Origin: an uncultured Slackia sp.
GTDB taxonomy: Bacteria; Actinomycetota; Coriobacteriia; Coriobacteriales; Eggerthellaceae
Assembly: GCA_900553775.1 (NCBI GenBank)
Contig: USEZ01000108.1
Coordinates: 1-6,523 of the forward strand
Length of the DNA: 6,523 nucleotides
Direction: 5' to 3'
The position numbers and the translations under genes are program-made. Shown piece after piece: positions 1 through 6,378 of this stretch. The notes under the pieces are model-generated. The model saw nothing but the letters and a program-made list of their open reading frames with translations. It did not search any database and was not told the DNA's origin. Each line of letters begins with the position of its first letter. The first letter of the stretch is position 1.

Positions 1-766
1 GCACGCGCGCGTGGGCGGCGTGCGGTTGCCTTTCGCCCGCGCCCTGCGCGGCCGCGGCAGAGGCGCCCGCCGGGTCGCTTTCGCCCGCGTTGTCGCGGTA
101 GTCTTCGAAATTCTTGCTGTCGAAGGTGTATTCGCCGTAATCGACGGAGTAGTCGATCTCGTCTTCGGGAACGTAGGGCAAAGGCGGCTTGGCGGCCTGC
201 GGCTCTTGGAAATCGGGGTATGCGCCCGCGCCCGCCTGCGGCATGTCGTACGCGCCGCGGTCGTATTCGGGCTGCGGCGCGGCTCCTCGAGGGGCCGCGG
301 GGTCGTCGTAGCCCGCCTGGCGCGGTGCGGCGCCTTGCCCCGCGCCCGCCATGCCGTAGCGCTGCATTTCCTCGGCGCGCAGCTGCGCCACGATCGGCGC
401 GCTGACCACTTCGGCGATGACGTCGAATTTGCCGTGCTTGAGGCCGTCGTCGACGATGAAGCGCACGAGCGGATGGCCGTCCATCGACAGGCCCTCGTTG
501 GCCGCGCTCGAGGCGAGGCGCGTTTCGCATTCGCCCGCGAGCGTGGGATAGAAGCCGAACAGGCGCTGGTCGTCGTCGGGGTTGACGAGCACGGTATAGA
601 GCGTGGGGGCGAACTGCTTGCCTGCGCTCACCACCTTTTCGCGACGCATCTGCTTTTCGGCTTTTTTCATGATCTGAACGGGGGAGATGGGCGATTTCTG
701 CATCTTGCCGGCGGCACCTTCGAAGGTGTCTTCCATCTTGCCCTCGAACTTAGAGAAAAATCCCAT
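1..766 (-). CDS. DUF3662/FHA-type protein (FhaA-like), N-terminal part, cut by window edge
   Basis: This frame is open from ATG at 766-764 leftward to the window edge: 255 complete codons without a stop, so the C-terminus is missing. It begins MGFFSKFEGKMED. Residues 1-135 resemble the N-terminal DUF3662 domain of actinobacterial FhaA proteins: an amphipathic start, the ISPVQIMKKAEKQM helix (27-40), the APTLYTVLVNPDD strand (53-65), and a basic/acidic C-terminal strand (VRFIVDDGLKHGKFDVI, 101-117). Residues 140-255 form a low-complexity Ala/Gly/Pro linker with an acidic Tyr-rich patch (about 198-225). In this family a phosphothreonine-binding FHA domain normally follows at the C-terminus; it would lie outside the window and is not seen. 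The protein is expected in the cytoplasm as a reader of Ser/Thr kinase signals, which fits the divergent kinase at 853. The nearest ribosome-binding sequence, GAAAGG, sits 12 nt before the ATG, rather far, but protein similarity favours this start. Confidence 0.5.
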   Translation of the reverse strand, partial: MGFFSKFEGKMEDTFEGAAGKMQKSPISPVQIMKKAEKQMRREKVVSAGKQFAPTLYTVLVNPDDDQRLFGFYPTLAGECETRLASSAANEGLSMDGHPLVRFIVDDGLKHGKFDVIAEVVSAPIVAQLRAEEMQRYGMAGAGQGAAPRQAGYDDPAAPRGAAPQPEYDRGAYDMPQAGAGAYPDFQEPQAAKPPLPYVPEDEIDYSVDYGEYTFDSKNFEDYRDNAGESDPAGASAAAAQGAGERQPHAAHARV

Positions 767-773
767 AGTCGAC

Positions 774-848
774 TCAAGCCTTTCTGCGTTTACGATATAC
801 GAGCTCAAGGTATATATAATAAGCTTTCCGCGCGAACGAAAGGCTTGA
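774..848. repeat. Perfect 11-bp inverted repeat framing the divergent promoter
   Basis: TCAAGCCTTTC at 774-784 is the exact reverse complement of GAAAGGCTTGA at 838-848, with 53 nt between the arms. Each arm supplies the Shine-Dalgarno-like GAAAGG for the gene it faces: the kinase to the right and the FHA-type gene to the left. The two mRNAs would therefore carry the same 11-nt leader element. It may be a symmetric operator or simply a duplicated ribosome-binding segment; the sequence alone cannot decide. Confidence 0.5.
789..821. promoter_or_regulatory. Divergent AT-rich promoter island for kinase and FHA-type genes
   Basis: The segment 811-820 reads TATATATAAT, a marked AT island in GC-rich DNA. 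On the + strand, TATAAT at 815-820 is a perfect -10 box, 32 nt before the kinase GTG. A weak -35 (TTTACG, 789-794) lies at a long 20-bp spacing. On the - strand, TATTAT at 821-816 is a possible -10 for the FHA-type gene, with no convincing -35. The two -10 boxes overlap, so polymerase binding in the two directions would be mutually exclusive if both are used. Start sites are inferred, not shown. Confidence 0.5.
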
Positions 849-852
849 TGGC

Positions 853-2751
853 GTGCAAAATCTCATCTTGAACAGATATCGCCCGCTCGATGTCGCGGGC
901 AAGGGGGGCTATGGCACCGTGCAGGTGGCGTGGGACATGCGCATCCAGCGCCGCGTGGCCATCAAATGCCTTCGTCTCGACACGCTCGGAACGGCCGCCA
1001 CGCCCTCTACGCCGCGCGATATCCCCGGGCTTGACGAGGCCCGTACGGCCGCCATGCTTTCCGATTCCTGCATCGTAGGCGTCTACGATTTCGAGGTCGA
1101 AGGGCCCATGGCGTATCTGATTATGGAGTACATGGACGGCATCACGCTGACCGAGCTCATGCGCCTGGCGCGCGGCCCGCTGCCGCTCGACGTGCTGACG
1201 TGCGTGTTCGAATCGGTGGCCCACGCGATCGAGGTGGCCCACGAAAACCAGGTGCTTCATCTGGACATCAAGCCCGACAACGTGCTCATCAACCGCCAGG
1301 GTCAGGTGAAGGTCGCCGATTTCGGCCTGGCGCAGCTGTCGCACGAGGCGGGGTTCGGCCAGGCGGCGGGCGGCACGATCGGCTACATGCCTCTCGAGCA
1401 GATGCGCCTGGAGGCGCCCGACGTGCGCACCGACGAATGGGCGCTTGCGGCGCTGACCTATCAGATGCTGACGGGCGACAACCCGTTTTTGGCGCGCGAT
1501 CTGGCGGGGGCCGAGCGCGCGATCGAAGAGGCCGAGATCGTGATTCCCTCTCTTGCCCGCGGCGATGTGGGCGAAGAGGTGGACGAGGCGGTGTTCGGCG
1601 CCTTGGCGATCGACCGCGCCGACCGCTTCGAGTCGGTAACGCTGTTCGCCGAGGCCATGATGCCTCATTTGGGGGATGCTCGCCGCGGGGCGAAGGAGCT
1701 CGCCGTCATCGTGGGAGAGGCGTGCGCCGACGAGGAAGAGGAAGCAGAAGACGGCACCGAGGCCATGCCCGCCGCCGTGCGCATCCGTTTCGGGCTGGCC
1801 GACAAGCTGCGCGGCGGACTGGGCGAGGCGATCGGCGGCGTATGGTCGGCCCTCGCGTGCGGCGCGGCGGCGTATACGGGGCTTTCGCATGTGGACATCG
1901 CCGCACTGCTCGGGGGCTCCGAGGGCGCGGGCGTATGGGTGATGACGATCGCCGTGGCCGTGGTGGGCGCGGCGTTTCCGCGCATCGGAACGGTTCTGGC
2001 GCTCGCCGCCTTGGTGTCAGGCATGGTGTCGAGCGGGGCGTATGCGGCGGCCGCGGTATTCGCCGCGGCGGCTGCGGCCTGGTTTTTCTCATGCGGACGC
2101 CGCGGGAAGGTCGAAGCTATGGCAGGCGCGTCGGTGGCGGGCTTGTCGCTTGCGGGAGGCCTGGGAATCTTGCCCTTGATCGCGGGTTTCTGCCTGCGCG
2201 TGCGCGAGGCTTCGGCCACGACGCTGTTCGCCATCGTGTCGGCGTTCGCCCTGACGTATTGCGGCATGGGTTCGTTCACAGGCGGCGGGCTGTTCGTGCC
2301 GGGCTCGCTTGCGGGCGGCACGGAGGCGGGGGTTGTCGCACAGCTGCTCGATCCGTCGGTGTGGGCCGTGGCGGCTTCGTGGCTTGCCGCGGCCGTGCTC
2401 GCCTCGACCCTGTGTTCGCGCGGCGGACGCGTTTTGTGCTGCGTCGGCATGGCGGCCGCGACGGGCGTTTTGGCGTTCGGCCTGATGGCGCGTGCATTCA
2501 TCGAAAGCGGCTTTGCGGCCTGGACGCCCGACCCGGCCGATATCGCCGTGGTGCTCGCGGCGGGCGCCGCCGCGGCCGTTCTGGGGGGATGGCTCGGCGC
2601 CCCCGAGCGCGCCGGCCGCTCGCATGCGCCCGGGCGGGGCTTTCGTCCCGGCGACGGGCACGATGGCTCGGGCGCATATCGCCAGGCCGCGCCCGCTTCG
2701 GCGCCGTTTTCCGATTCCGCATCGTTTGAGGGGGATTCCCGTACGTGGTAG
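853..2751 (+). CDS. Membrane-anchored Ser/Thr protein kinase, non-RD type, polytopic C-terminus
   Basis: This 632-residue protein has an N-terminal Hanks-type kinase domain (about 9-270) expected to phosphorylate Ser/Thr in the cytoplasm. Visible motifs are the Gly-rich loop GKGGYGTV (16-23), VAIK with ATP-anchoring Lys38, the catalytic loop HLDIKPDN (136-143, Asp138), DFG (156-158), and GTIGYMPLEQ (174-183) in place of the usual APE/SPE segment. HRD is replaced by HLD, so this is a non-RD kinase. An acidic stretch (about 290-305) leads into a hydrophobic Ala/Gly-rich region (about 329-582) with roughly eight predicted membrane spans, then a polar tail of about 50 residues. No PASTA repeats follow, unlike PknB/Stk1. 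The GTG start is preceded by GAAAGG nine bases upstream; the nearby ATG at 848 is in another frame and stops after seven codons. It is divergent from the FHA-type gene, a likely partner. Function as a kinase is well supported; substrate and signal are unknown. Confidence 0.5.
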   Translation: MQNLILNRYRPLDVAGKGGYGTVQVAWDMRIQRRVAIKCLRLDTLGTAATPSTPRDIPGLDEARTAAMLSDSCIVGVYDFEVEGPMAYLIMEYMDGITLTELMRLARGPLPLDVLTCVFESVAHAIEVAHENQVLHLDIKPDNVLINRQGQVKVADFGLAQLSHEAGFGQAAGGTIGYMPLEQMRLEAPDVRTDEWALAALTYQMLTGDNPFLARDLAGAERAIEEAEIVIPSLARGDVGEEVDEAVFGALAIDRADRFESVTLFAEAMMPHLGDARRGAKELAVIVGEACADEEEEAEDGTEAMPAAVRIRFGLADKLRGGLGEAIGGVWSALACGAAAYTGLSHVDIAALLGGSEGAGVWVMTIAVAVVGAAFPRIGTVLALAALVSGMVSSGAYAAAAVFAAAAAAWFFSCGRRGKVEAMAGASVAGLSLAGGLGILPLIAGFCLRVREASATTLFAIVSAFALTYCGMGSFTGGGLFVPGSLAGGTEAGVVAQLLDPSVWAVAASWLAAAVLASTLCSRGGRVLCCVGMAAATGVLAFGLMARAFIESGFAAWTPDPADIAVVLAAGAAAAVLGGWLGAPERAGRSHAPGRGFRPGDGHDGSGAYRQAAPASAPFSDSASFEGDSRTW

Positions 2752-2784
2752 GCGGCGGGATTTCTTGTTCGGATGCCTCGTGCC

Positions 2785-2800
2785 CGCCCGTTCGCGGGCG
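2785..2800 (+). other. Small intergenic hairpin with TTCG loop between kinase and rhomboid genes
   Basis: CGCCCG at 2785-2790 pairs with CGGGCG at 2795-2800 around a TTCG tetraloop. No T-run follows, so it is not a convincing intrinsic terminator. It may be a weak processing or attenuation element in the 105-nt gap, or chance in GC-rich DNA. No clear promoter was seen in this gap, so the kinase and rhomboid genes could be co-transcribed. Confidence 0.5.
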
Positions 2801-2856
2801 ATTTCATGCGAGGATGCTGTTCCGGACGATTTCTCGGATTCCGAAAGGACTGTTCC

Positions 2857-3672
2857 ATGATAGATGAGCGAACCGAGGCGAACGCGCCTGACGCGCATTC
2901 CGCCGTTTCCGACGCGGACTCTCGGCGCGTGATAGACGACGCCCAGCTCAAGCGCATGATGAAGGCCGAGCGCGGCACGTTTTTCCAGCGCAATTCGTAC
3001 CAGATGGTCACGCTGCTGCTGATCGCGGTCAACGTGGCGGTGTATGCGGCCGAGGTGTTTCTTTCGGGCATGCAGTTCGACATCCCGTCGCGCGTGCTGG
3101 TCGATATGGGCGCCATGTATCCGCCGCTCGTGCAGTCGGCGGCCGATCTGTACCGCTTCGTCACGCCGATGTTTCTGCATCTCGACCTGATGCATCTGGC
3201 CTTCAACATGGTGGCGCTCTACAGCGTGGGCGCGCTGCTCGAACAGGTGCTGGGCAAGGCGAACTTCGTGGCGCTGTATTTCATCGGCGGCATCACGGGC
3301 AATGCGGTGTCGTATTTGGCCGGCGTGTACGCCGAAGGCGGCATGGCCGTTTCGGCGGGCGCTTCCACCAGCGTGTTCGGCCTGTTCGTGGCCACGGCGC
3401 TGCTGGGCGTGCTGCATCGCGAAGGCAAGGAGTTCTTCGCCGAATACAGCAAGGGCATGTGGGGCGTGATCGCGGCCAACGTGGCGTATTCGTTCTTGGT
3501 TCCCGGCATCTCGATCAGCGGGCATCTCGGCGGCGCGCTCGGCGGCGCGATCGCGATGTTCATGCTGCCCGAATACGGCCTGCGCGTGGTGTGGCCGGTG
3601 CGCATCGTGGTGGCCGTCGCCTGGGTGGCGTTTCTGGGATGGATGCTGCTCAGCCAAGGAATCGTGGGGTAG
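2857..3672 (+). CDS. Rhomboid family intramembrane serine protease
   Basis: This 271-residue membrane protein matches the rhomboid fold, which cleaves transmembrane segments of other proteins within the lipid bilayer. A charged N-terminal region of about 48 residues precedes the first span (about 50-69). The family's HLDLMHLAFNM motif lies at 108-118, with His113 and Asn117 as likely oxyanion or structural residues. The nucleophile is probably Ser170 in GASTSVFG, and the partner His223 in SGHLGGALGG, giving a Ser/His dyad. Thr171 stands where the usual GxSG motif has Gly. About six spans can be drawn. The ATG at 2857 is chosen because GAAAGGA (2843-2849) lies seven bases upstream; the ATG at 2773 in the same frame would add 28 residues unlike the family and has no good ribosome-binding site. 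The gene lies 105 nt after the kinase on the same strand and ends at a strong hairpin. Substrates are unknown. Confidence 0.5.
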   Translation: MIDERTEANAPDAHSAVSDADSRRVIDDAQLKRMMKAERGTFFQRNSYQMVTLLLIAVNVAVYAAEVFLSGMQFDIPSRVLVDMGAMYPPLVQSAADLYRFVTPMFLHLDLMHLAFNMVALYSVGALLEQVLGKANFVALYFIGGITGNAVSYLAGVYAEGGMAVSAGASTSVFGLFVATALLGVLHREGKEFFAEYSKGMWGVIAANVAYSFLVPGISISGHLGGALGGAIAMFMLPEYGLRVVWPVRIVVAVAWVAFLGWMLLSQGIVG

Positions 3673-3694
3673 GCCGCGCGTTGTTTCCCTTATA

Positions 3695-3733
3695 GCGAAA
3701 AGGGCGTCGACGTCGTGTCGGCGCCCTTTTCGC
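3695..3733. terminator. Bidirectional intrinsic terminator between convergent genes
   Basis: GCGAAAAGGGCG (3695-3706) is exactly complementary to CGCCCTTTTCGC (3722-3733). Inside it a T-G wobble and CGAC/GTCG (3708-3711 with 3717-3720) extend the stem to 17 pairs with a five-base loop. The A4 and T4 runs sit in the two arms, so each strand has a short U-run at the 3' side of its hairpin. The element lies 22 nt after the rhomboid stop and 14 nt after the convergent reductase stop, so it can serve both transcripts. Confidence 0.5.
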
Positions 3734-3747
3734 GCGCGTCCGTCAGG

Positions 3748-4890
3748 TTAGCGGCCGAACAGCGCGGCGGCTTTCGTCATGCGATCGGCTATCTTCACGC
3801 CGAAGGGGCAGCGGCTTTCGCATGCCGCGCAGGCGATGCAGTCCGCCGCCGTGGCATCGAGCGCTTCGTAGTGCGCCCTCACCGATGCGGGAACGTCGTC
3901 TTGCATGGCCGCCAGGTCGTAGAACTTGTTGACCAGGGCGATGTCGATGTGTGCGGCGCAGGGCGCGCAATGTCCGCAATAGGTGCATTGTCCGAAATAG
4001 GCATGGCGCGGGGCGTTTGCCAGCACGCTGGCGTAGTCGAGCTCCTTTTCGGCGGCGGCCTCGTAGGCCAGGGCGTCGTCTGCGTGCTGCTCGTTTGCCG
4101 CCCCTACCATGATGCTGGCAACGGAGGGCCTGGTCAGGGCGTAATGGATGCACTGCACGGGGGTCAGCGCCACGCCGAAGGGCGAGGTTTGCGCCGAAAG
4201 CAGGCGTCCGCCCGCGTACCCCTTCATCACCGTGATGCCCACGTTTTCGCGCTCGCAGACCGCATAAAGCTCGGCGCGCGCCGGTTCCATGCCTTCGAGG
4301 CTTTCGTCGTAGGGGCCGAACAGCGTATCGAGGTCGCTTGCGGCGGGCATCATGTCGAATGCGGGGTTCGCGCTGAACATGATCGCCTCGATTTCGCCCG
4401 AAAGCGCGGCGGCACGCGCAACCGCGGGGCTGTGCGTGGACAGGCCCACGTGTTCGATCGTGCCCGCCGCCAGCAGTTCGCGCACATAGGCGATGAAGGG
4501 GCCGTTCATGATGCGGTCGAATTCGTCGAGGTCGTCGACGTAGTGGATCATGCCCAGCTCGACATGATCGGTGCCCAGGCGTTCGAGCAGGTCTTCGAAG
4601 GCGGGCCGCACCGCATCCATGTCGCGTGTGCGCACATATTGGCCGTTTTGCCAGGTGGAGCCGATGTGCCCCTGGATGATCCAGCGGTCGCGCTCGCCGG
4701 CGATCGCGGCGCCTAAGTTGCTGCGCACTTCGGGCTCGGCCATCCAGCAATCCAGGATGTTCACGCCCGCCTGCGAGAAACGCCGCGTCACGGCGGCCAC
4801 TTCTTCGGGCGTCTTGCGCTCCATCCATTCGGCTCCGAATCCTATTTCGCTCACCATGAGCCCGGTTTTTCCCAAGCGGCGGTAGTTCAT
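3748..4890 (-). CDS. Aldo/keto reductase family protein with two C-terminal [4Fe-4S] motifs
   Basis: This 380-residue protein joins an aldo/keto reductase TIM barrel (about 1-270) to a ferredoxin-like tail. The start MNYRRLGKTGLMVSEIGFG is typical of the family, as is VELGMIHYVDD (110-120). Cysteines 302, 305, 308 and 311 form CxxCxxCxxC, and 351, 354, 357 and 361 form CxxCxxCxxxCP, enough for two [4Fe-4S] clusters. The barrel keeps Asp47 (NILDCW) and His116. The usual DTAxxYGxSE segment reads DCWMAEPEVRS, without the catalytic Tyr, and the usual Lys strand reads IIQGHIG (71-77). NAD(P)H-dependent carbonyl reduction by the standard mechanism is therefore doubtful; an electron-transfer redox role in the cytoplasm is more likely, with unknown substrate. 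From memory, similar proteins occur in clostridia. The ATG at 4890 follows AAGGAG five bases upstream. An in-frame ATG at 5010 would add 40 Arg-rich residues and is rejected. Confidence 0.5.
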   Translation of the reverse strand: MNYRRLGKTGLMVSEIGFGAEWMERKTPEEVAAVTRRFSQAGVNILDCWMAEPEVRSNLGAAIAGERDRWIIQGHIGSTWQNGQYVRTRDMDAVRPAFEDLLERLGTDHVELGMIHYVDDLDEFDRIMNGPFIAYVRELLAAGTIEHVGLSTHSPAVARAAALSGEIEAIMFSANPAFDMMPAASDLDTLFGPYDESLEGMEPARAELYAVCERENVGITVMKGYAGGRLLSAQTSPFGVALTPVQCIHYALTRPSVASIMVGAANEQHADDALAYEAAAEKELDYASVLANAPRHAYFGQCTYCGHCAPCAAHIDIALVNKFYDLAAMQDDVPASVRAHYEALDATAADCIACAACESRCPFGVKIADRMTKAAALFGR

Positions 4891-4900
4891 CGCGTCTCCT

Positions 4901-5023
4901 TCGAAGCGGTGCGGGCAGAACGCGCTTCGGGCGGCGGCATCGCGGCTGCGCGCGAATCGGGTTGCGCGCCCGGGGCGGCGCCCGGTCCGTTCGAAGCGTT
5001 TCCGTAGCATATCCCTCGAAGCG
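4901..5023. repeat. Three direct copies of TCGAAGCG upstream of the reductase
   Basis: TCGAAGCG occurs at 4901-4908, 4991-4998 and 5016-5023. The first lies just before the reductase ribosome-binding site and the last inside its promoter spacer. They might be regulator sites, but TTCGAA-like words are common in this genome's codons, so significance is uncertain. Confidence 0.5.
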
Positions 5024-5036
5024 GGGTTCAGGTCAA
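5006..5036 (-). promoter_or_regulatory. Candidate promoter for the aldo/keto reductase gene
   Basis: On the - strand TTGACC (5036-5031) matches five of six -35 bases. TATGCT (5011-5006) matches four of six -10 bases at a 19-bp spacing; GATATG (5013-5008) would give 17 bp but fits less well. The resulting leader would be about 115 nt. The 19-bp spacing resembles promoters that need an activator, which is inference. Confidence 0.5.
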
Positions 5037-5046
5037 GGCCGCAATC

Positions 5047-5069
5047 ATGGCGCGGGGCGGCCGCGCCGT
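5047..5069 (-). other. GC-rich hairpin in the LysR-reductase gap
   Basis: GGCGCGG (5049-5055) pairs with CCGCGCC (5061-5067) around a five-base loop, extended by one wobble and one A-T pair to 5047-5069. It lies 85 nt after the LysR stop and upstream of the reductase promoter, a position suited to ending the LysR transcript. No U-run follows on the - strand, so an intrinsic terminator is doubtful. The rest of 5070-5153 holds only a small patch of short direct repeats (5082-5121). Confidence 0.5.
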
Positions 5070-5153
5070 CTTAGGATGCGTCGACGGCATATCCGACGGC
5101 ACGGGGTTCGGCGTATCGGACGCGCGGCGGCTCATGCCGTGTTCGCGGCCCTT

Positions 5154-6044
5154 TCAGCCCATGTCCTGTGCGAGATACGACCAGAATGCACGGGCGGCCG
5201 CAGACAACGGCGCGCCCTTTTTCTTGACGGCGTAGGTGCCGAACCACGACTCGCGGCCGATATCGACGGGCTTGAGCACGTAGCCGTCTTTGCGGCTCTG
5301 TTTGACGGTGGGCGGAAATCCGAAATAAAGCGCCCGTTGACGCTCGGCCTGTTCGACAAGCAGGGCGATGTCGGACGTGGTGAAGATGATGCTCGGGCTT
5401 ACTCCCGCCGCCGCGCATTGCTCGATGAAGAACCGATGCAGGTGGTTGCGCTTTCCCGTGGTCACGAACGGCTGCCCGTCAAGGCTTTGCAAGGGCAGGA
5501 TACGTTTGCCGGCCAGGGGGTTTTCCTCGGGCACGTGCAGATATATTCCCGTTTTCACGACCAGGAGCGTGTCGAAATCCTGCAGGTAGCACGGGGCGGA
5601 CCCCACAAGCGCCACGTCGGCCTCGCCTTCGTCGGCCATATCGAGCGCCGCTTCCGTGGTCACCTCTTCGAACGAGAGAAGGATATCGGGGTTGTCGCGC
5701 TGGAATCGCGCGATGGCGTCGTGGGGAAGAGAAAGCGTGACGCCGTGGGCGGCTGCGACCGAGAGCGTTTTTCTGCCTTGCTTTTCGCTTTGCTGCAGGA
5801 ATCGCTCGGACAGCTCCTCGAACGACGACACGATCGGCGCCGCCGCCCGGATGAACGCTTCTCCCTCGGACGTCATCGCAAGCCGCCCGCCTGCTCCTTC
5901 GAAAAGGGTTCGCCCGATTTCTCCTTCAAGGTTTTTGACGGCCTTGCTCAAGCCCTGGCGCGATACGAACAGCGCATCGGCGGCTTTGGTGTAGCTGCCT
6001 CGTTTCGCCACTTCGACGGCGTATTCCAGTTGCCGTATATCCAT
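5154..6044 (-). CDS. LysR-type transcriptional regulator
   Basis: This 296-residue protein has the standard LysR layout and length. Residues 1-60 form the winged helix-turn-helix: MDIRQLEYAVEVAKRGSYTKAADAL, then VSRQGLSKAVKNLE (27-40), the recognition helix region. A linker helix (about 62-90) leads to a periplasmic-binding-protein-like effector domain (about 92-296), with the typical first strand KTLSVAAAHG and the inner segment DVALVGSAP. Such regulators bind DNA as tetramers, sense a small molecule in the C-terminal domain, and often control a divergent gene. Here that gene is the Tat-signal protein starting at 6379. The ATG at 6044 is preceded by AAGGAGG; an in-frame ATG at 6077 would add 11 residues ahead of the family's usual start and is rejected. 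The effector cannot be read from the sequence. Control of the reductase on its other side is possible but less likely, given that gene's separate promoter and long gap. Confidence 0.5.
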   Translation of the reverse strand: MDIRQLEYAVEVAKRGSYTKAADALFVSRQGLSKAVKNLEGEIGRTLFEGAGGRLAMTSEGEAFIRAAAPIVSSFEELSERFLQQSEKQGRKTLSVAAAHGVTLSLPHDAIARFQRDNPDILLSFEEVTTEAALDMADEGEADVALVGSAPCYLQDFDTLLVVKTGIYLHVPEENPLAGKRILPLQSLDGQPFVTTGKRNHLHRFFIEQCAAAGVSPSIIFTTSDIALLVEQAERQRALYFGFPPTVKQSRKDGYVLKPVDIGRESWFGTYAVKKKGAPLSAAARAFWSYLAQDMG

Positions 6045-6378
6045 GATGCCCCTCCTTGCAGCATGCCTACGGTGCAACGGATTTATAGCGCAAGCGGCGC
6101 GGAAGGGGCAACGGCCGATTTTCGCCGCGCTTCGCGTCCCGCCTCTTGCCGCGCCGCTGCGGCCGTGTCGTTGCGTGTGGGTTCAGTTGAATCATGCGGC
6201 GGGTCGCCGAAGCGCGGCGGGCTGCCGCGGCTGCAGCCATGCCGCGTCTTTCGATGCGCGCAACGGATTGCTGCGCCCGGCGCAACGACGCGCTGCTGGC
6301 CGTCGGGCGTTTTTGCCCGTACGATTTCCGAAGAGGAACGGGGCGGCCTCGGCAGGGATATTCAAGGAGGGTTTTGCC
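6045..6378. promoter_or_regulatory. Divergent regulatory region with five GCAACG motifs
   Basis: This 334-nt region has no gene I can support. GCAACG occurs at 6074-6079, 6108-6113, 6260-6265 and 6282-6287, and inverted at 6169-6174. The ten-base word GCAACGGATT is repeated exactly at 6074-6083 and 6260-6269, and GCGCAACG at 6258-6265 and 6280-6287, 22 bp (about two helical turns) apart. GCGCA/TGCGC (6258-6262, 6272-6276) is a short dyad around one copy. A hairpin CGGGC/GCCCG with loop GTTTTT lies at 6304-6319. A clear promoter for the rightward gene was not found; TACGAT at 6320-6325 is a weak -10 candidate. Binding by the LysR-type protein is inferred. Confidence 0.5.
6082..6111 (-). promoter_or_regulatory. 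Candidate promoter of the LysR-type gene
   Basis: On the - strand TTGCCC (6111-6106, four of six -35 matches) and TATAAA (6087-6082, five of six -10 matches) are 18 bp apart. The -10 lies 37 nt before the LysR ATG. Copies of GCAACGG at 6074-6080 and 6108-6114 flank and partly overlap the promoter, which would suit negative autoregulation. Confidence 0.5.

Noticed and set aside
11..871. 286-codon + strand frame
   Set aside because: It is antisense to the DUF3662 gene, ends inside the kinase start, and its Arg/Ala/Val-rich product resembles no family; a GC-bias shadow.
1200..2729. 509-codon + strand frame inside the kinase gene
   Set aside because: The product is Arg/Gly-rich low complexity, while the kinase frame has all its motifs.
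2773..2856. 28-residue N-terminal extension of the rhomboid
   Set aside because: The ATG at 2857 has a good ribosome-binding site, and the extension covers the intergenic hairpin.
1665..3657. Long - strand frames (514 and 522 codons) across the kinase and rhomboid genes
   Set aside because: They span two well-supported + strand genes and the gap between them, and show Arg/Ala/His-rich composition typical of antisense GC shadows.
3715..4716. 333-codon + strand frame antisense to the reductase
   Set aside because: The opposite strand has clear AKR and iron-sulfur motifs; this frame has none and begins inside the terminator.
4891..5010. 40-residue N-terminal extension of the reductase from ATG at 5010
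   Set aside because: The extension is Arg-rich, unlike the family, and AAGGAG sits properly before the ATG at 4890.
5082..5121. Short direct repeats (CGACGGCA twice; an imperfect 12-mer pair) as a repeat array
   Set aside because: Only two copies each, short and imperfect; consistent with chance in GC-rich DNA.
6304..6319. Hairpin CGGGC/GCCCG with T-rich loop as a terminator
   Set aside because: The Ts are in the loop, not after the stem, and it lies upstream of a gene start; at most a leader structure.
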